From Pedobacter sp. B4-66 (GTDB taxonomy: Bacteria > Bacteroidota > Bacteroidia > Sphingobacteriales > Sphingobacteriaceae): a stretch of DNA of 64,000 nt. The stretch's first letter is position 1. Each line of letters opens with the position of its first letter. Positions 1-9,900 of this stretch are shown here, one piece after another. The translations under genes were made by a program, and so were the position numbers. The stretch lies in assembly GCF_018492665.1 (NCBI RefSeq), contig NZ_JAFVME010000003.1:558001-622000 (forward strand), written 5' to 3'. The notes below the pieces were generated by a model. It ran no database searches and was not told the DNA's origin. It was given only the letters and a program-made list of their open reading frames with translations.

Positions 1-2
1 AA

Positions 3-419
3 GCCGTATTAGATACCTATACCGATAGAACTCCCGGCTCTTTTATAGAAGAAAAAAGTTATTCGCTGGTATGGCACTACAGAAAAGTAGAAAAAGGTTT
101 AGGTGAATTACGTGCCAACGAAATCACCAATCACTTGCGGTTGTTTATTGCCGACAAAGGTTTGCAAATGATGGAAGGAAACAAGGTTATTGAATTTAAA
201 AATATAGAAGTTAATAAAGGCAAAGCAGCGCAAAACTGGCTATACGGACAGAATCCTGATTTTATAATCGCACTTGGCGACGACCATACAGATGAAGACA
301 TCTTTAAAGCCCTACCGCCCGAAGCCTATACTATAAAAGTAGGCAGCACTATTTCAGCTGCCCGATATTACTTAAGAGATTACAAAGAAGTAAGAGAGCT
401 ACTTAAATCTTTGGTTTAA
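3..419 (+). CDS. Trehalose-6-phosphate phosphatase domain, C-terminal part (gene cut by window start)
   Basis: Reading frame 3 is open from the first bases and stops with TAA at 417-419, so only the last 138 residues are visible. They contain TPGSFIEEKSYSLVWHYR near the start and GDDHTDEDIF later. The second is the metal-binding acidic motif of HAD-family trehalose-6-phosphate phosphatases. In Bacteroidota this domain is commonly the C-terminal half of a bifunctional trehalose-6-phosphate synthase/phosphatase, which would make trehalose as a compatible solute in the cytoplasm. The synthase half is not visible, so the fusion is inferred. The gene converges on the GH15 gene with one base between the stop codons. 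Confidence 0.9.
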   Translation, partial: AVLDTYTDRTPGSFIEEKSYSLVWHYRKVEKGLGELRANEITNHLRLFIADKGLQMMEGNKVIEFKNIEVNKGKAAQNWLYGQNPDFIIALGDDHTDEDIFKALPPEAYTIKVGSTISAARYYLRDYKEVRELLKSLV

Positions 420-420
420 T

Positions 421-2205
421 TTATAAAAACACTGGTCTATCCAATTTAATCGCAATGCGATGAGCCGCATTCATCAGGCCAACATGACTATAAGCCTGTG
501 GGAAATTGCCCCACTGGCTTCCATCCTTTTCATCAACATCTTCACTAAACAACAGCAAGTGATTGCAATAATCTATAATAGATTCAAATTCTCTTATCGC
601 ATCATCCAACCTACCCACACAAGCCAGCGCCTCAATGTACCAGAAAGCGCAGATCAAAAAGGTTGTTTTAGGCTTACCAAAATCATCGGTATGCAGGTAC
701 CTATAGAACAATCCATTTTCTGCTTTTAGCTCTTTTTCCAATGCAATCAAATGATCCTTGGCTCGTTGAGAATTCGGATCCAGATAATTCATTAATATCA
801 ATTGCAAAGTACTGGCATCCAGATAAGGACTACCAACCGCGTGGGTATAAACCTTTCGCTCAGGATCATAGCAGTCTTCTATATGCTTGGCAGCCTTATT
901 GATTAGCACTATCGCCCTATCCTCAAATTCCTTATTCTCAATCATCTTAGCCATTTTCAAAGCAGCATTTGCACCAGCCCACTGAAACAAATTGGTATAA
1001 CAGTGTACATTGGCAATACTGCGAAACTCCCATAATCCGGCATCCTTTTCATCAATAGTCCGCTCAATTTTGCCCAACAAATAATCTAACCACTGAGCCG
1101 AATCCTGTCTTTCCTTAAAAACAAACCTATAGTCAGTGTAAAGCGGCAGCATAGAAACCAGAACTTGTCCGTAAATATCATTTTGAATATGTTCATATGC
1201 CTGATTACCTACTCTGACGGGCTTATTTCCTTGATAGCCTTTAATATTCTTCAGTACCCGTTCAGTAAGCACCCTTTCCCCGGCAATACCAAATAACGGC
1301 TGATACCTCACATCATCTCTAAAAGAAATATCGGTGATGTAACCAAAATATTTCTCCATTTCTTCAAAATGGCCAATGTGGTTTAAAGAGGTAATTACAT
1401 AATAAGTATCTCGCATCCAGCAATATCGATAATCCCAATTCCTTTTACTCCCCGGCGATTCCGGTAAACTTGTGGTACTGGCAGCAATTATTGCTCCTGT
1501 ATCCTCATACTGATGTATTTTTAATACCAGCGCAGAGCGGATCACCATATGCTGATAAAAGCCGGCAATTGTAGAATGTTTAATCCATGTTCTCCAATAC
1601 CTAATTGTTTCTCTTAAAAACCGTTCGGCAGTACTTACTATAGGGGCATCAAGCTCATGGCCATAAGTTAGTATTAAATATTTAGGCTCATTTAAAGCGA
1701 AAAACTTCTCATCTTCAATATAGCTGAGCGAAATATTAGTGCTTAACTGCATATCCTCGTCGGCTCCGTTAAACTCTATATGATTGCTTCCGCGATGTCC
1801 TTTTTGTTTTGTAGAACCATAATTATATACTGGTTTACATTTTACCCTAACCCTTGGATTTCCTTCAATCGTTTCTATTTTTCTAATCAGCATTAAGGGT
1901 TTATAATACCGTTCATGCTGATAAAATCTGGGCGAGAAATCGGTTATTCTGTATCTGCCTTCGGAGTTGGTTATTTCGGTGCAGAGAATATTGGTGTTCT
2001 CCAGATAAAACTGTTCTGAAGTAAATTCGCCACTAGGGCGAATAGAAAACTCACCGCCTTTATCTTCATCTAATAATCCGCCGAAAACGAATGAGCTGTC
2101 AAACCTTGGCCAGCATAGCCAATCAACATTGGTATTTTTATTAATATGTGCTAAATAAGCGCAATTGCCAATAATTCCCGTCTGATAGGTGTGTCTCTCT
2201 GTCAT
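421..2205 (-). CDS. Glycoside hydrolase family 15 protein (glucoamylase/trehalase type)
   Basis: The 594-residue protein has no signal peptide and is probably cytoplasmic. It starts with the N-terminal beta-domain typical of bacterial GH15 (YQTGIIGNCAYLAHINKN, then VDWLCWPRFDSSFVFGGLLD). It carries the conserved WDYRYCWMRD segment at residues 257-266 and WGNFPQAYSHVGLM near the C-terminus. These fit the (alpha/alpha)6 barrel of GH15. The family hydrolyses alpha-glucosidic bonds from glucan ends, and some actinobacterial members are trehalases. The convergent trehalose-phosphate gene makes a role in trehalose or glucan turnover plausible, but sequence alone does not fix the substrate. The length is normal for the bacterial GH15 subgroup without a starch-binding domain. 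Confidence 0.92.
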   Translation of the reverse strand: MTERHTYQTGIIGNCAYLAHINKNTNVDWLCWPRFDSSFVFGGLLDEDKGGEFSIRPSGEFTSEQFYLENTNILCTEITNSEGRYRITDFSPRFYQHERYYKPLMLIRKIETIEGNPRVRVKCKPVYNYGSTKQKGHRGSNHIEFNGADEDMQLSTNISLSYIEDEKFFALNEPKYLILTYGHELDAPIVSTAERFLRETIRYWRTWIKHSTIAGFYQHMVIRSALVLKIHQYEDTGAIIAASTTSLPESPGSKRNWDYRYCWMRDTYYVITSLNHIGHFEEMEKYFGYITDISFRDDVRYQPLFGIAGERVLTERVLKNIKGYQGNKPVRVGNQAYEHIQNDIYGQVLVSMLPLYTDYRFVFKERQDSAQWLDYLLGKIERTIDEKDAGLWEFRSIANVHCYTNLFQWAGANAALKMAKMIENKEFEDRAIVLINKAAKHIEDCYDPERKVYTHAVGSPYLDASTLQLILMNYLDPNSQRAKDHLIALEKELKAENGLFYRYLHTDDFGKPKTTFLICAFWYIEALACVGRLDDAIREFESIIDYCNHLLLFSEDVDEKDGSQWGNFPQAYSHVGLMNAAHRIAIKLDRPVFL

Positions 2206-2352
2206 CTATAATTCAATTGGTGTATGATAGAACAACAAGAAAATTCGTATATTGTTCTTTATAATGCGCAAAAGCCTTTTTGTTGGATATCAAAAATGTA
2301 GCAATATTGCTTAAATCACTTTTCAGTTTTCGAATGTAAACTATAACTTGTT

Positions 2353-2401
2353 AGACTCAACTCAGACTCAAGTCAGACTTGCCTCAGACTCTGGTTAGAC
2401 T
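2353..2401. repeat. Five AGACT direct repeats phased at 11 bp
   Basis: AGACT begins at 2353, 2364, 2375, 2386 and 2397, so every interval is exactly 11 bases, close to one helical turn. Three of the copies extend to TCAGACT. Spacers between copies vary, so this is not a simple microsatellite. The arrangement would place identical contacts on one face of the DNA, as for a protein that binds cooperatively in an array. Confidence 0.75.
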
Positions 2402-2468
2402 ACAGCCTAATACAATCCTGTTTTAATACTAATTATATTTTGAGGTTAATCTCTTTCTTGTTCGTATG

Positions 2469-2510
2469 TGAACATACACTGTTCATATTCGAACAGTAAA
2501 CACTACTGTT
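2469..2510. promoter_or_regulatory. Chain of overlapping inverted repeats (operator-like)
   Basis: Three inverted repeats share half-sites: TGAACA/TGTTCA with a 5-base spacer (2469-2485), TGTTC/GAACA with a 6-base spacer (2480-2495), and AACAGT/ACTGTT with a 7-base spacer (2492-2510). They lie about 77-118 bases before the permease start codon. They look like stacked operator half-sites for a dimeric regulator, which I cannot identify. Confidence 0.5.
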
Positions 2511-2586
2511 TAACTGTCCTTTAGTATATTAGATTATATTTTCGGAATGGCATACCAATTGAATTAACTGTCGAAACTACCAAGCC

Positions 2587-4962
2587 ATGTTTAAACACCA
2601 TCTGCTACTGATCTTCAGAAACTTTAAAAAATATAAAAGTTCTTTCTTTATTAATCTCATTGGGCTAAGTACCGGACTCTCCTGTGCCCTGTTTATCTAC
2701 CTATGGGTAAATTCTGAAATGAGTATGGATAAGTTTCATACTAAAAACATTTACCAGGCTATGGAGAACCAACGTACTTCGGATGGGATCAATACTATAG
2801 ATGGCACATCCGGACCTTTAGCAGAAGCTTTGGCAAAGGAAATGCCGGAAGTAGAAAACGCGGTTACAGTATCACCAGATTACTGGCTGGCAAAAAGCAA
2901 GGTTACCATAAATGGTCAACCAGCCATTAAAGCCGCAGGCAGATTTGCCGGTCCTGACTTCTTTAAGGTATTTTCCTTTCCGCTTGTTACAGGCAGTGCA
3001 GATCAAGTGCTGAAAGAGAAAAACACAATCGTCATTTCAGAAAGCCTGGCCAAGAAATTATTCCAAACAACTGATGTTGTTGGAAAGGAAATGGCCTGGA
3101 GTAATATAGAGGTCAATAAAGAAAATCCGGTTTTAATATCCGGCGTTTTTAAAGATTTACCTGCTACATCTTCAACTCAGTTCGACTTTTTAGTTTCGCT
3201 TGATGCAATTATGAGCCCCGGCTCTAACTTTACAAATTGGCGTAATGTTGGGCCAAATACATTTATAACCTTAAAAAAGGATGCCGATCCTAACCTATTC
3301 AATAAAAAGATTCGTGATTTTATAAAACAAAATAATAAAGATGAGAAAAACCGCGAATTATTTATCAGGCCATATGCCGATAGTTATTTGTACAGCAATT
3401 ACGAAAACGGGGTTCTTGTAGGTGGCAGGATAGATTACATAAAATTATTTTCGCTCATCGCTGTCTTTATTCTGGTTATTGCCTGCATCAATTTCATGAA
3501 CCTCTCTACCGCAAAAGCCTCCAGGAGACTAAAGGAAGTAGGTATAAAAAAAGTAATGGGTGCACAGCGCGGTACACTTATACTGCAATACATGGCCGAA
3601 TCCATGTTACTCACTTTTATGGCATTGTTCATCTCGCTTCTTGTTGTTGAGCTGCTGCTACCACAGTTTAACCAGATTATAGGCAAACAGGTAACACTGC
3701 ATTATGATACTACGCTTATTGCTGCCTTATTGGGGATCACTGTTTTTACAGGCCTTATCTCGGGTAGTTATCCGGCATTATACCTTTCAGGACTAAAACC
3801 ATCTGCCGCCCTAAAAGGAAGACTCAACCTCAGCTCGTCTGCATTATGGACACGACAGGGGCTTGTTGTGTTTCAGTTTACCCTTTCAGTTGTCCTTATT
3901 GTTGCCGTATTTGTGATTTACAAACAAATTGAATACGTCCAAACTTCAAACCCCGGTTTTAAAAAGGACAATGTATTGTATTTTGAAACGGAAGGAAAGC
4001 TTCAAAACAGAGCAGACTTTTCTATCGAAAAAATTAAAGAAATACCTGGTGTGCTTAATGCATCCAGTATAAACAGGGAATTACTTGGCGATTTGAATTA
4101 TACTTTCGGAGAGTTCAGTTGGGAAGGTCGTGATCCTAAGGAGAACATTAAATTTCAAAATGGGGATGTAAATGCTGGCTTTATTGAAACCGTTGGAATG
4201 GAAATGGCTACCGGCCGCAGCTTTTCTAAAAAGTTCGGTTCCGATACTTCAAAAATTATGATCAATGAAGCTGGCATAAAAGCAATGCGACTGAAAAATC
4301 CTGTCGGCAAAATATTTAAATTATGGGGCAGCGACTTTGAAATCATTGGTGTAATAAAGGATTTTCATTTTGAATCAATGCACCAGCCCGTAAGGCCAAT
4401 GTACTTAAGGTATAAGCCCGAACACACAAACAGAATCATGGTAAAGGTTGCGCATGGACGAGAAAAAGAAGTTATTGAAGAGCTTAAAAAGTTCAATGCT
4501 ACATACAATCCAGGTTTTACTTTGGACTTTAAATTTCTTGATCAGGATTTTCAGGCTCAGTATGTTGCCGAAAACAGGGTCGCGTTACTTTCAAGATACT
4601 TTGCTATCCTGGCTGTTGTAATTTCATGTTTGGGGCTATTTGGTCTGGCTACATTTACAGCCGAAAGAAGGTTAAAGGAAATCGGTATCAGAAAAATATT
4701 AGGTGCCAGCAATTATAATGTAATTTACACCTTGTCGAGAGATTTCACAAAACCTGTAATCGCTGCTATACTAATAGCTTTACCACTAAGTTATGTGCTT
4801 ACACAATACTGGTTGAATACTTTTGCCTACAGAATAGATTTGAAACTCTGGTTTTTTGTAGCCGCAGGATTTACCGCTTTGGTAATTTCCCTTGTTACGG
4901 TGTTTTATCAAGCACTTAGGGCAGCCAGAATGAGCCCTATTACTGCTATTAAAGAAGACTAA
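2587..4962 (+). CDS. FtsX/MacB-type ABC transporter permease without its own ATPase
   Basis: The 791-residue protein has a duplicated MacB layout: N-terminal TM helix (about 20-42), large periplasmic PCD domain, three to four TM helices (about 285-450), a second periplasmic domain, then three C-terminal TM helices (about 675-785). Each FtsX block has the family signature following a TM segment (ASRRLKEVGIKKVMGA and AERRLKEIGIRKILGA). Such proteins act with an ATPase as mechanotransmission or efflux permeases rather than classical import channels. No ATPase is adjacent. Stand-alone permeases of this type are numerous in Sphingobacteriaceae genomes. Substrate unknown. The gene is monocistronic, followed by a strong terminator. 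Confidence 0.9.
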   Translation: MFKHHLLLIFRNFKKYKSSFFINLIGLSTGLSCALFIYLWVNSEMSMDKFHTKNIYQAMENQRTSDGINTIDGTSGPLAEALAKEMPEVENAVTVSPDYWLAKSKVTINGQPAIKAAGRFAGPDFFKVFSFPLVTGSADQVLKEKNTIVISESLAKKLFQTTDVVGKEMAWSNIEVNKENPVLISGVFKDLPATSSTQFDFLVSLDAIMSPGSNFTNWRNVGPNTFITLKKDADPNLFNKKIRDFIKQNNKDEKNRELFIRPYADSYLYSNYENGVLVGGRIDYIKLFSLIAVFILVIACINFMNLSTAKASRRLKEVGIKKVMGAQRGTLILQYMAESMLLTFMALFISLLVVELLLPQFNQIIGKQVTLHYDTTLIAALLGITVFTGLISGSYPALYLSGLKPSAALKGRLNLSSSALWTRQGLVVFQFTLSVVLIVAVFVIYKQIEYVQTSNPGFKKDNVLYFETEGKLQNRADFSIEKIKEIPGVLNASSINRELLGDLNYTFGEFSWEGRDPKENIKFQNGDVNAGFIETVGMEMATGRSFSKKFGSDTSKIMINEAGIKAMRLKNPVGKIFKLWGSDFEIIGVIKDFHFESMHQPVRPMYLRYKPEHTNRIMVKVAHGREKEVIEELKKFNATYNPGFTLDFKFLDQDFQAQYVAENRVALLSRYFAILAVVISCLGLFGLATFTAERRLKEIGIRKILGASNYNVIYTLSRDFTKPVIAAILIALPLSYVLTQYWLNTFAYRIDLKLWFFVAAGFTALVISLVTVFYQALRAARMSPITAIKED

Positions 4963-4990
4963 TTTCACTTTCATTAATTTACGGTTATCT

Positions 4991-5029
4991 AAACCCGGTT
5001 GCACAAGCGTAACCGGGTTTCTTTTTTTT
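4991..5029 (+). terminator. Rho-independent terminator after the permease gene
   Basis: AAACCCGGTT (4991-5000) pairs with AACCGGGTTT (5011-5020) as a perfect 10-bp stem, followed by a run of eight T. It separates the permease from the T9SS/collagen cluster and closely resembles the terminator at 12121-12160. Confidence 0.9.
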
Positions 5030-5041
5030 CAAAGAAATGTC

Positions 5042-5074
5042 ATTTTATTTCTATATTGGTCAAAAATTTAATAT
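5042..5074 (+). repeat. Left copy of an A/T-rich element that follows a CCGGGTTT terminator
   Basis: ATTTTATTT at 5042-5050 and TCAAAAATTTAATAT at 5060-5074 recur in the same order and spacing at 12177-12209. Each copy sits shortly after a terminator with the same AACCGGGTTT arm. The two copies flank the T9SS/PorV/collagen unit. Confidence 0.5.
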
Positions 5075-5169
5075 GTCGTAAAAAAAATTAACATTAATAT
5101 ATATATTTTTAACAATCCATAACCTATTTATTCCTAATAACCTAAACAACTAATTAACCAACGTTTTCA

Positions 5170-5670
5170 ATGAAAAAAAGATATTTACCAATTATTAGTA
5201 TGTTCGGTATTACTGCCGTAGCCAACGCCCAACAGGTAGAACTACCACGTTCCGTTGTAGCTAGCGGTGGGAGCTCTGCTACCATAAATAATACTATTTT
5301 CCAGTACACTATTGGCGAAACTTTAATAACCGCCATAGAGAACTCACCCCTCTTGGTAACCCAAGGCTTTCAACAACCTGAGCTTAATAGTAGTACACCA
5401 CCTATAGAAGCTCCCTTAATTACAGGTTTTATTGTTTACCCTAATCCGGCAAGCAGTCAAACTAAACTTGAATTTGATCTGATAAATGACGACTTGGTAA
5501 ACATCCAACTGGTAAATAATGCCGGACAAACAGTCAGAAACATCTCTTTAAAAATGTTAGCAGGTAAGGCAAATTACATTTTGCCTTTAAGTGGTTATCC
5601 TTCTGGCCTGTACTATGTGGTTATCAAAGCCAGCAGAAGAACCTATTCTGAGAAACTGGTTATACAATAA
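5170..5670 (+). CDS. Small secreted protein with T9SS type A sorting domain
   Basis: The 166-residue protein has a Sec signal peptide (MKKRYLPIISMFGITAVANA, cleavage before QQ). A short mature region follows with the pattern SSATINNTIFQYTIGETL and TQGFQQPE. The last 75 residues form a type A T9SS sorting domain: FIVYPNPAS near residue 92, a beta-sandwich, LPSGLYYV-like LSGYPSGLYYVVIKAS, and a basic C-terminal EKLVIQ strand. The sorting domain directs passage across the outer membrane and attachment to the cell surface. The next gene, a PorV-like protein, starts four bases after its stop, so the two are almost certainly co-transcribed. The function of the mature region is unknown. Confidence 0.88.
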   Translation: MKKRYLPIISMFGITAVANAQQVELPRSVVASGGSSATINNTIFQYTIGETLITAIENSPLLVTQGFQQPELNSSTPPIEAPLITGFIVYPNPASSQTKLEFDLINDDLVNIQLVNNAGQTVRNISLKMLAGKANYILPLSGYPSGLYYVVIKASRRTYSEKLVIQ

Positions 5671-5674
5671 GCTT

Positions 5675-6841
5675 ATGAAAACAAACATTTACCTCACAGT
5701 AAGCCTGTGGGGCTTCTTCGCATGTTATTGCCAAAACGTTTTTTCCCAGCAAGACAACAGAGTAGTTCAAAGTGGTGCTGCTTTCCTAATGCTAAGTGCT
5801 GATGCCAGAAATTCAAGTGTAGCAGAAGCAGGTACAGGTTTAAACGTAGATGCAAATGCATTATACATCAACCCTGCTAAGATCACTTTTGGAGAACCGA
5901 CAAGCATCAGCGCATCCTATACCTCATGGATGAGACAGGTAAGTAAAGATTCTCATTTAGGTTACATTTCTGCATACAGAAAATTGAATGACAGAGAAGC
6001 AATTGGTATATCTATAAAATACCTCGACTTAGGATCGATTTCATTTAGAGATGATGCAGGTGGGCTAATAAATCAGTATAAGGCCAACGAATTTAGTATC
6101 GATGCCAGCTATGCTCGCAAATTTGGTGAAACTTTTGGAATGGCCTTAACAGCGAGATATTTTAGAAGCGATATAGGAAAGGGAACTTATAACAATATTG
6201 AACTTAATCCGACAGATGCATTTGCTGCCGATATATCCATTTACTCAAATAGGGAGTTGCAAGACGGCCAGTACTCCAGAAGTTTTAACTGGGGAATAAA
6301 CTTAAGCAACCTTGGTAGTAAGCTTAAATATTCCGATAACCAAGCCTCCTTTTTACCTACCAATTTAAGGATTGGTGCAGGCTACAACTTTTATGCAGCT
6401 CCAGAAAGCAGGCTTACACTTTTATTGGATATTAACAAATTGATGATCCCTACCCCACCCAGGTACAAAAAAGATACTGATGGCAATTTTAACCGGGAAA
6501 TAGAAAAAGGTAAAGACCCAAACAGAAGTGTTACCAGCGCTTTATTTACGTCTTTATTTGACGCTCCAGGTGGTTTTAAGGAAGAGCTTTCGGAATTTAC
6601 AATTGCCGGAGGTTTGGAGTTTTCTTACTACAACCGCTTTTTTATCAGGACAGGATATTTCTACGAAAATCCCGAGAAAGGCAACAGGCAGCATATTGCA
6701 GCCGGACTAGGTCTAAACATCAATCCAATCAGGATAGATGTAAGTTATATATCCCCAACTGAGAATCGTTATGTGCTCAGGAATTCCATGAGATTCACAC
6801 TCAGCTTTACTCCGGGAGCAGGTAAAACATCATGGAATTAA
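5675..6841 (+). CDS. PorV/PorQ-like type IX secretion outer-membrane protein
   Basis: I place the start at ATG 5675 (MKTNIYLTVSLWGFF), which opens with a signal peptide ending near FSQQ. An in-frame ATG 84 bases upstream lies inside the previous gene. The 388-residue protein has the PorV hallmarks: SGAAFLMLSADARNSSVAEA after the signal, NALYINPAKI, and repeated amphipathic strands of a FadL-like beta-barrel ending in a strand with aromatic residues. PorV shuttles folded T9SS cargo from the translocon to the attachment complex. Its position between a T9SS cargo gene and the giant collagen-like gene suggests a dedicated paralogue serving this locus; that is inference. Confidence 0.85.
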   Translation: MKTNIYLTVSLWGFFACYCQNVFSQQDNRVVQSGAAFLMLSADARNSSVAEAGTGLNVDANALYINPAKITFGEPTSISASYTSWMRQVSKDSHLGYISAYRKLNDREAIGISIKYLDLGSISFRDDAGGLINQYKANEFSIDASYARKFGETFGMALTARYFRSDIGKGTYNNIELNPTDAFAADISIYSNRELQDGQYSRSFNWGINLSNLGSKLKYSDNQASFLPTNLRIGAGYNFYAAPESRLTLLLDINKLMIPTPPRYKKDTDGNFNREIEKGKDPNRSVTSALFTSLFDAPGGFKEELSEFTIAGGLEFSYYNRFFIRTGYFYENPEKGNRQHIAAGLGLNINPIRIDVSYISPTENRYVLRNSMRFTLSFTPGAGKTSWN

Positions 6842-6900
6842 CATCATTATAAGAAAATCTAACCACTTAAAAAACAAAACGCACTTAAAAATCATACATT

Positions 6901-9900
6901 ATGAGAAGTACATTTTTTGCTATAGTATTTATTCTTTTTTCAGGACTGCAATGGGCCGTCGCTCAAGATGGTTTTAAAGGGATAAACTATCAGGCTGTTG
7001 CCAGAAATACCAATGGTACAGTCTTTTCAAATCAAGCTGTAAAGGTTAAAATCTCCATTTTGGGAGGCTCAGCAAATGGCGCTGTTCAATATATGGAAGA
7101 GCATTCTGTAAATACAAATCAACTGGGGCTATTTTCTTTGCAAATAGGTAAAGGAACTCCTGGAACTGGTACATTTGCTTCCATACCATGGCATAACGCA
7201 AACCAATTTGCTAAAGTTGAACTAGCTATTGGAGGAGGTTCATACACTGCACTTGGTAGCACTCAATTAATGAGTGTTCCTTATGCACTATATGCTGCAT
7301 CAGGTAATCCCGGCCCTGCAGGTCCTGCTGGAGTGCAAGGTATAAAAGGTGACAAGGGCGACAAAGGTGATATTGGAAATGTTGGCCCTGCAGGTGCAGT
7401 CGGTGCAACTGGATTAACTGGACCAAAAGGTGCTAAAGGTGATGTAGGACCAGCAGGTGCTACTGGTAACCCAGGTGCAATTGGACCAATTGGCCTCACT
7501 GGGCTACAAGGTATCCCAGGAATAAAAGGTGACAAGGGAGACAAAGGCGATATTGGAAATATTGGCCCTGCAGGTGCAGTCGGTGCAACTGGAGTAACTG
7601 GACCAAAAGGTGCTAAAGGTGATGTAGGACCAGCAGGTGCTACTGGTAACCCAGGTGCAATTGGACCAATTGGCCTCACTGGGCTACAAGGTATCCCAGG
7701 AATAAAAGGTGACAAGGGTGACAAAGGCGATATTGGAAATATTGGCCCTGCAGGTGCAGTCGGTGCAACCGGACTAACCGGGTTAACTGGACCAAAAGGA
7801 GCTAAAGGTGATATAGGGCCTGCAGGTGCTACTGGTAACCCAGGTGCAATTGGACCGATTGGCCTTACCGGGCTACAAGGTATCCCAGGAATAAAAGGTG
7901 ACAAGGGCGACAAAGGCGATATTGGAAATATTGGCCCTGCAGGTGCAGTCGGTGCAACCGGACTAACCGGGTTAACTGGACCAAAAGGAGCTAAAGGTGA
8001 TATAGGGCCTGCAGGTGCTACTGGTAACCCAGGTGCAATTGGACCGATTGGCCTTACCGGGCTACAAGGTATCCCAGGAATAAAAGGTGACAAGGGCGAC
8101 AAAGGCGATATTGGAAATATTGGCCCTGCAGGTGCAGTCGGTGCAACCGGACTAACCGGGTTAACTGGACCAAAAGGAGCTAAAGGTGATATAGGGCCTG
8201 CAGGTGCTACTGGTAACCCAGGTGCAATTGGACCAATTGGCCTTACCGGGCTACAAGGCATTCAAGGTATCCCAGGAATAAAAGGTGACAAGGGCGACAA
8301 AGGTGATATGGGAAATGTTGGGCCTGCAGGTGCAGTCGGTGCAACCGGACTCACTGGGTTAACTGGACCAAAAGGCGACAAAGGTGATGTAGGGCCTGCA
8401 GGAGCTACTGGTAACCCAGGTGCAATTGGACCAATTGGCCTTACCGGGCTACAAGGCATTCAAGGTATCCCAGGAATAAAAGGTGACAAGGGCGACAAAG
8501 GTGATATGGGAAATGTTGGGCCTGCAGGTGCAGTCGGTGCAACCGGACTCACTGGGTTAACTGGACCAAAAGGCGACAAAGGTGATGTAGGGCCTGCAGG
8601 AGCTACTGGTAACCCAGGTGCAATTGGACCAATTGGCCTTACCGGGCTACAAGGCATTCAAGGTATCCCAGGAATAAAAGGTGACAAGGGCGACAAAGGT
8701 GATATGGGAAATGTTGGGCCTGCAGGTGCAGTCGGTGCAACCGGACTCACTGGGTTAACTGGACCAAAAGGCGACAAAGGTGATGTAGGGCCTGCAGGAG
8801 CTACTGGTAACCCAGGTGCAATTGGACCAATTGGCCTTACCGGGCTACAAGGCATTCAAGGTATCCCAGGAATAAAAGGTGACAAGGGCGACAAAGGTGA
8901 TATGGGAAATGTTGGGCCTGCAGGTGCAGTCGGTGCAACTGGACTAACTGGGTTAACTGGACCAAAAGGCGACAAAGGTGATGTAGGACCTGCAGGTGCC
9001 ACAGGTAACCCAGGTGCAATTGGGCCAATTGGCCTTACCGGGCTACAAGGCATTCAAGGTATCCCAGGACTCAAAGGTGACAAGGGCGACAAAGGTGATA
9101 TGGGAAATGTTGGGCCTGCAGGTGCAGTCGGTGCAACTGGACTAACTGGGTTAACTGGACCAAAAGGCGACAAAGGTGATGTAGGACCTGCAGGTGCCAC
9201 AGGTAACCCAGGTGCAATTGGGCCAATTGGCCTTACCGGGCTACAGGGTATTCAAGGTATAAAAGGTGACAAGGGCGATGTTGGGCCTGCAGGTGCTATG
9301 GGCGATCCAGGTGCTGTTGGCCCGATTGGTCCCGCTGGACCACAAGGTATTCCCGGTAATATTAGTGGGATAGCTGCAGGTGGTGATCTTTCAGGTACTT
9401 ACCCTAATCCGGTTGTAGTGGCGCTACAATCCAAATCCATTGACCCGACAGCACCAGTATTAAATGATGTATTAAAATTCAATGGTGTATCTTGGGCACC
9501 AGCAGCAATTAGCGGTGGTGGCTTCGTTTTACCTTTTAATGCAAATGAAAACAATGCAACTCCATTATTTTCTGTAAATAATTCAGGAGATGGAACTTCA
9601 ATTGAAGGCACAAATGGAACTTCAACCAGTAGTGTAACAGCAATAAAAGGTATTGTTACTAGCTCTGCTCCTGGGGGATTTTCTAGTGCAGTACGCGGCA
9701 TCAATAATGGAACAGGTGGTTTAGGAATTGGCGTATGGGGATCTCAGGCTGGATCTGGCTGGGGTGTATACGGTACAACCCCTAATGGCCTTGGTGTATA
9801 TGGAAATTCATCCGGCTCAGGAACCGGGGTATATGCTAACAGTACTTCTGGAATTGGTCTTACAGCAACAAGCAATAACGGAGTGGCAGCAACTATGTCA

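Larger units (their letters stand above)
2206..2586. promoter_or_regulatory. Intergenic region between divergent genes with phased repeats and palindromes
   Basis: This 381-base stretch separates the divergent GH15 and permease genes and has no credible ORF. It holds five AGACT copies at exact 11-base spacing (2353-2401) and a chain of overlapping inverted repeats (2469-2510). A TATATTTT sequence at 2535-2542 is one mismatch from the Bacteroidota -7 element TAnnTTTG, 44 bases before the permease ATG. It is probably the control region of the permease gene. Confidence 0.55.

Noticed and set aside
5591..5674. Upstream in-frame start of the PorV-like gene
   Set aside because: It lies within the T9SS-sorted gene and would bury the signal peptide; ATG 5675 restores a normal signal sequence.
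7281..8261. A 326-codon open frame on the minus strand, rich in Pro and Ser, opposite the collagen repeats
   Set aside because: It exists because the antisense of Gly-X-Y codons has few stops; it repeats with the same 180-198 bp period and has no start signals of its own.
7303..9360. CRISPR-like array
   Set aside because: The periodic repeat is protein-coding in one frame with 9-bp multiples; there are no unique spacers and no cas genes.
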